Shown here: in pieces, positions 62,384-64,000 of the stretch
Layout of the letters: every line of letters starts with the position of its first letter
How positions within the stretch are numbered: position 1 is the first letter of the stretch
DNA from: Skermanella pratensis
GTDB taxonomy: Bacteria > Pseudomonadota > Alphaproteobacteria > Azospirillales > Azospirillaceae
Assembly: GCF_008843145.1 (NCBI RefSeq)
Contig: NZ_CP030265.1
Span: forward strand, 5,139,001-5,203,000
Length of the DNA: 64,000 nucleotides
Direction: 5' to 3'
The notes under the pieces: model-generated
Told to the model about the DNA's origin: nothing
Seen by the model: only the letters and a program-made list of their open reading frames with translations
Databases searched by the model: none
Program-made: the position numbers and the translations under genes

Positions 62384-62483
62384 TACGGGCGAAGGAAATT
62401 CCTGCACTGCGACAAAGCGTTGTTAGGCCCGAGGAACACTTCATGATAGTTCGGGTCATCCAATATGATCGCGGTGATCGGCC

Positions 62484-64000
62484 ATGGCCTCGCTTTCCTT
62501 TTCCTTCGGCAGGTCGATCGGCGCAAGACTGACCGTCCTGATTGTCATCATGGTGGTCGGCGCCGTCGCCATCGCCGGCTTCGGCCTTCGGGAACTTCGG
62601 CTCACGCTGCTCGGCGACCGCCAGGACAAGACCCGGAACCTGGTCGAGATCGCCTACGGCATCGTCGAACATTACGGCAGCATGGCCGAGCGGGGCGAGA
62701 TCGGCCTCGACGCCGCCCGGGACGGGGCCAAGGCGGCGCTGCGCCGGCTGCGCTACGACGGGAAGGAGTATTTCTGGGTCAACGACATGACCCCGAGGAT
62801 GGTCATGCATCCGTTCCGCCCGGACCTGGAAGGCCAGGACCTGTCCACCAGCAAGGACCCGGCCGGCAAGCTCCTGTTCGTCGAGTTCGTCCGGACGGTG
62901 GAGGCGCGGGGCGCCGGCTTCGTCGATTACCTGTGGCCGCAGCCGGGCGGCACCGATCCGGTGCCCAAGCTGTCCTACGTCAAGGGCTACCAGCCGTGGG
63001 GCTGGGTGATCGGCTCCGGCATCTACATCGACGACGTCGACGCCATCTTCGGCCGGCAGGCGGCGATCACCGCGTCCATCGCGGCGGTGATCTTCACGCT
63101 GGCGGTAGTGCTGGCGCTGCGCATCGTGCGCGGCATCGTGCGGCCGATCCGGGACCTCCGGAAGGCCATGGCCGACCTGTCCGACGGCCACCTGGACGTC
63201 ACCGTGCCCGGCACGGCGGCCCGCGACGAGCTGGGCGACATGGCCCGCACCCTGGACGCCCTGAAGGAGGTCGCGGTCGCGGCGGTGCGCTCCGGCAGCG
63301 GCCTGGACCATGTCGGCTCCTGCATCATGATGGTCGACGGCGCCGGCACGGTGTTCTACGCCAACCAGGCCGTCGCGGCGCTGTTCGGCGCCTGCGCCGG
63401 GGAGATCCGCCGGACGGTTCCCGGGTTCGATCCGGGCCGGCTGGCCGGCCTGCCGATCGACGGCTTCGGAAGCCCCTCCGCCGCGCCGGGGGCCGGCCTG
63501 CACGCGGCCTTGCTGGCCGGCGGAGAGGCCGGCCTTGAGCTGGGCGGCCGCACCTTCCTGCTGATCGCCCACCCGGTCGCGGGGCGCCACGGCGAGCCGC
63601 TGGGCACGGTGGTCGAGTGGCGCGACCGGACCGATGAGCGCCGGATCGAGGCGGAGATCAGCGGCATGGTGGCGACCGCGGTGCGCGGCGACCTGTCGGC
63701 CCGCATCGCGCTTGAGGGCAAGACCGGCTTCTTCCTGACCGTCAGCGAGGGGATCAACCGGCTGGCCGACACCATCGCCGTCGTGTCGGAGGAATTGGCC
63801 GAGATGCTCGGCCACCTCGCCCGGGGCGACCTGACCCGGCGCATCGGGTCGGACTACGACGGCGTGTTCCTGCGCCTCAAGAACGACTTCAACAGCACGG
63901 CCGATACGCTGTCCGACGTGGTCGGCCGGATCGAGACGGCGGCCTCGACCATCGCGTCGGCCGCGGGCCAGGTCTCGGCCGGAAGCCGCGACCTCGCGGA
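62484..64000 (+). CDS. Methyl-accepting chemotaxis protein, truncated by the window end
   Basis: The first 505 codons of a chemoreceptor; no stop before the end. An N-terminal helix (L-T-V-L-I-V-I-M-V-V-G-A-V-A-I) leads to a periplasmic single-Cache domain at about 35-185 (F-W-V-N-D, M-H-P, G-W-V-I-G-S-G-I-Y-I-D-D-V), a second helix near 195-215, a HAMP domain (I-V-R-P-I-R-D-L), a PAS-like segment at about 275-380 and further HAMP-like repeats. The signalling tip lies beyond the window. The ligand may be a small carboxylate, judging from the Cache type, which is inference. Confidence 0.9.
   Translation, partial: MASLSFSFGRSIGARLTVLIVIMVVGAVAIAGFGLRELRLTLLGDRQDKTRNLVEIAYGIVEHYGSMAERGEIGLDAARDGAKAALRRLRYDGKEYFWVNDMTPRMVMHPFRPDLEGQDLSTSKDPAGKLLFVEFVRTVEARGAGFVDYLWPQPGGTDPVPKLSYVKGYQPWGWVIGSGIYIDDVDAIFGRQAAITASIAAVIFTLAVVLALRIVRGIVRPIRDLRKAMADLSDGHLDVTVPGTAARDELGDMARTLDALKEVAVAAVRSGSGLDHVGSCIMMVDGAGTVFYANQAVAALFGACAGEIRRTVPGFDPGRLAGLPIDGFGSPSAAPGAGLHAALLAGGEAGLELGGRTFLLIAHPVAGRHGEPLGTVVEWRDRTDERRIEAEISGMVATAVRGDLSARIALEGKTGFFLTVSEGINRLADTIAVVSEELAEMLGHLARGDLTRRIGSDYDGVFLRLKNDFNSTADTLSDVVGRIETAASTIASAAGQVSAGSRDLA

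Overview
The window looks like chromosome of a high-GC alphaproteobacterium, most probably of the Rhodospirillales (Azospirillum/Skermanella type). Grounds: strongly GC-rich codon use, a full SUF operon headed by an Rrf2 regulator, a bcsN-bcsA-bcsB-bcsZ cellulose operon without bcsD, a LytS-like kinase followed by a chemoreceptor, two TTAA-N7-TTAA (CtrA-type) sites, and a selenocysteine tRNA. Genus is an inference from gene content. I found no insertion sequence, prophage or CRISPR array.

Layout. 1-7.2 kb: a catabolic and transport cluster, all on +: SDR, SDR, creatininase-family amidohydrolase, agmatinase-family ureohydrolase, four ABC transporter genes of the polar amino acid type, a DUF1989 protein and an XRE-cupin regulator. 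It looks made for import and breakdown of a guanidino compound. 7.2-14.5 kb (-): sufR-sufB-DUF29-sufC-sufD-sufS-sufU-sufT-sufA, with a clear operator and promoter ahead of sufR. 14.5-15.9 kb: an AT-richer Fic gene ending in a perfect 31-bp inverted repeat. 16-19 kb (-): asd, preceded by a Thr-rich leader peptide and hairpins that look like an attenuator, then thpR and an aldo/keto reductase. 19-25.2 kb: a FIST protein and TesA-like esterase, divergent from a YbbA/YbbP-type ABC system, then a Bax-inhibitor-1 family protein with a textbook terminator.

25.3-31.2 kb: histidine kinase and lone receiver; a heptad-repeat coiled-coil protein; a YciI protein translationally coupled to an ECF sigma factor; an unrecognised two-gene unit with a repeat-rich upstream region; a conserved hypothetical. 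31.4-35.6 kb: aminopeptidase N, two unrecognised lower-GC genes, and tRNA-Sec. 36-45.4 kb (-): cellulose operon headed by a LuxR-type regulator; its bcsN carries an apparent frameshift and its BcsA has a degenerate c-di-GMP site. 45.4-46.3 kb: gene-free repeat region. 46.3-49 kb: two glycosyltransferases with a good sigma-70 promoter. 49-57.7 kb: pseudouridine synthase, lipoprotein, cupin, a HEPN-like/frameshifted pair, potassium channel, SUV3-like helicase, a membrane protein, a 33-residue membrane peptide and an HNH nuclease. 57.7-64 kb: cyanase, ethanolamine ammonia-lyase (eutB, eutC), a LytS-type sensor kinase and a truncated chemoreceptor.

A nitrogen theme recurs at both ends (guanidino compounds, cyanate, ethanolamine). 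The best leads are the asd attenuator, the guanidino-compound cluster with its palindromic operator, the DUF29 gene inside suf, and the frameshifts in bcsN and at 51.9 kb.
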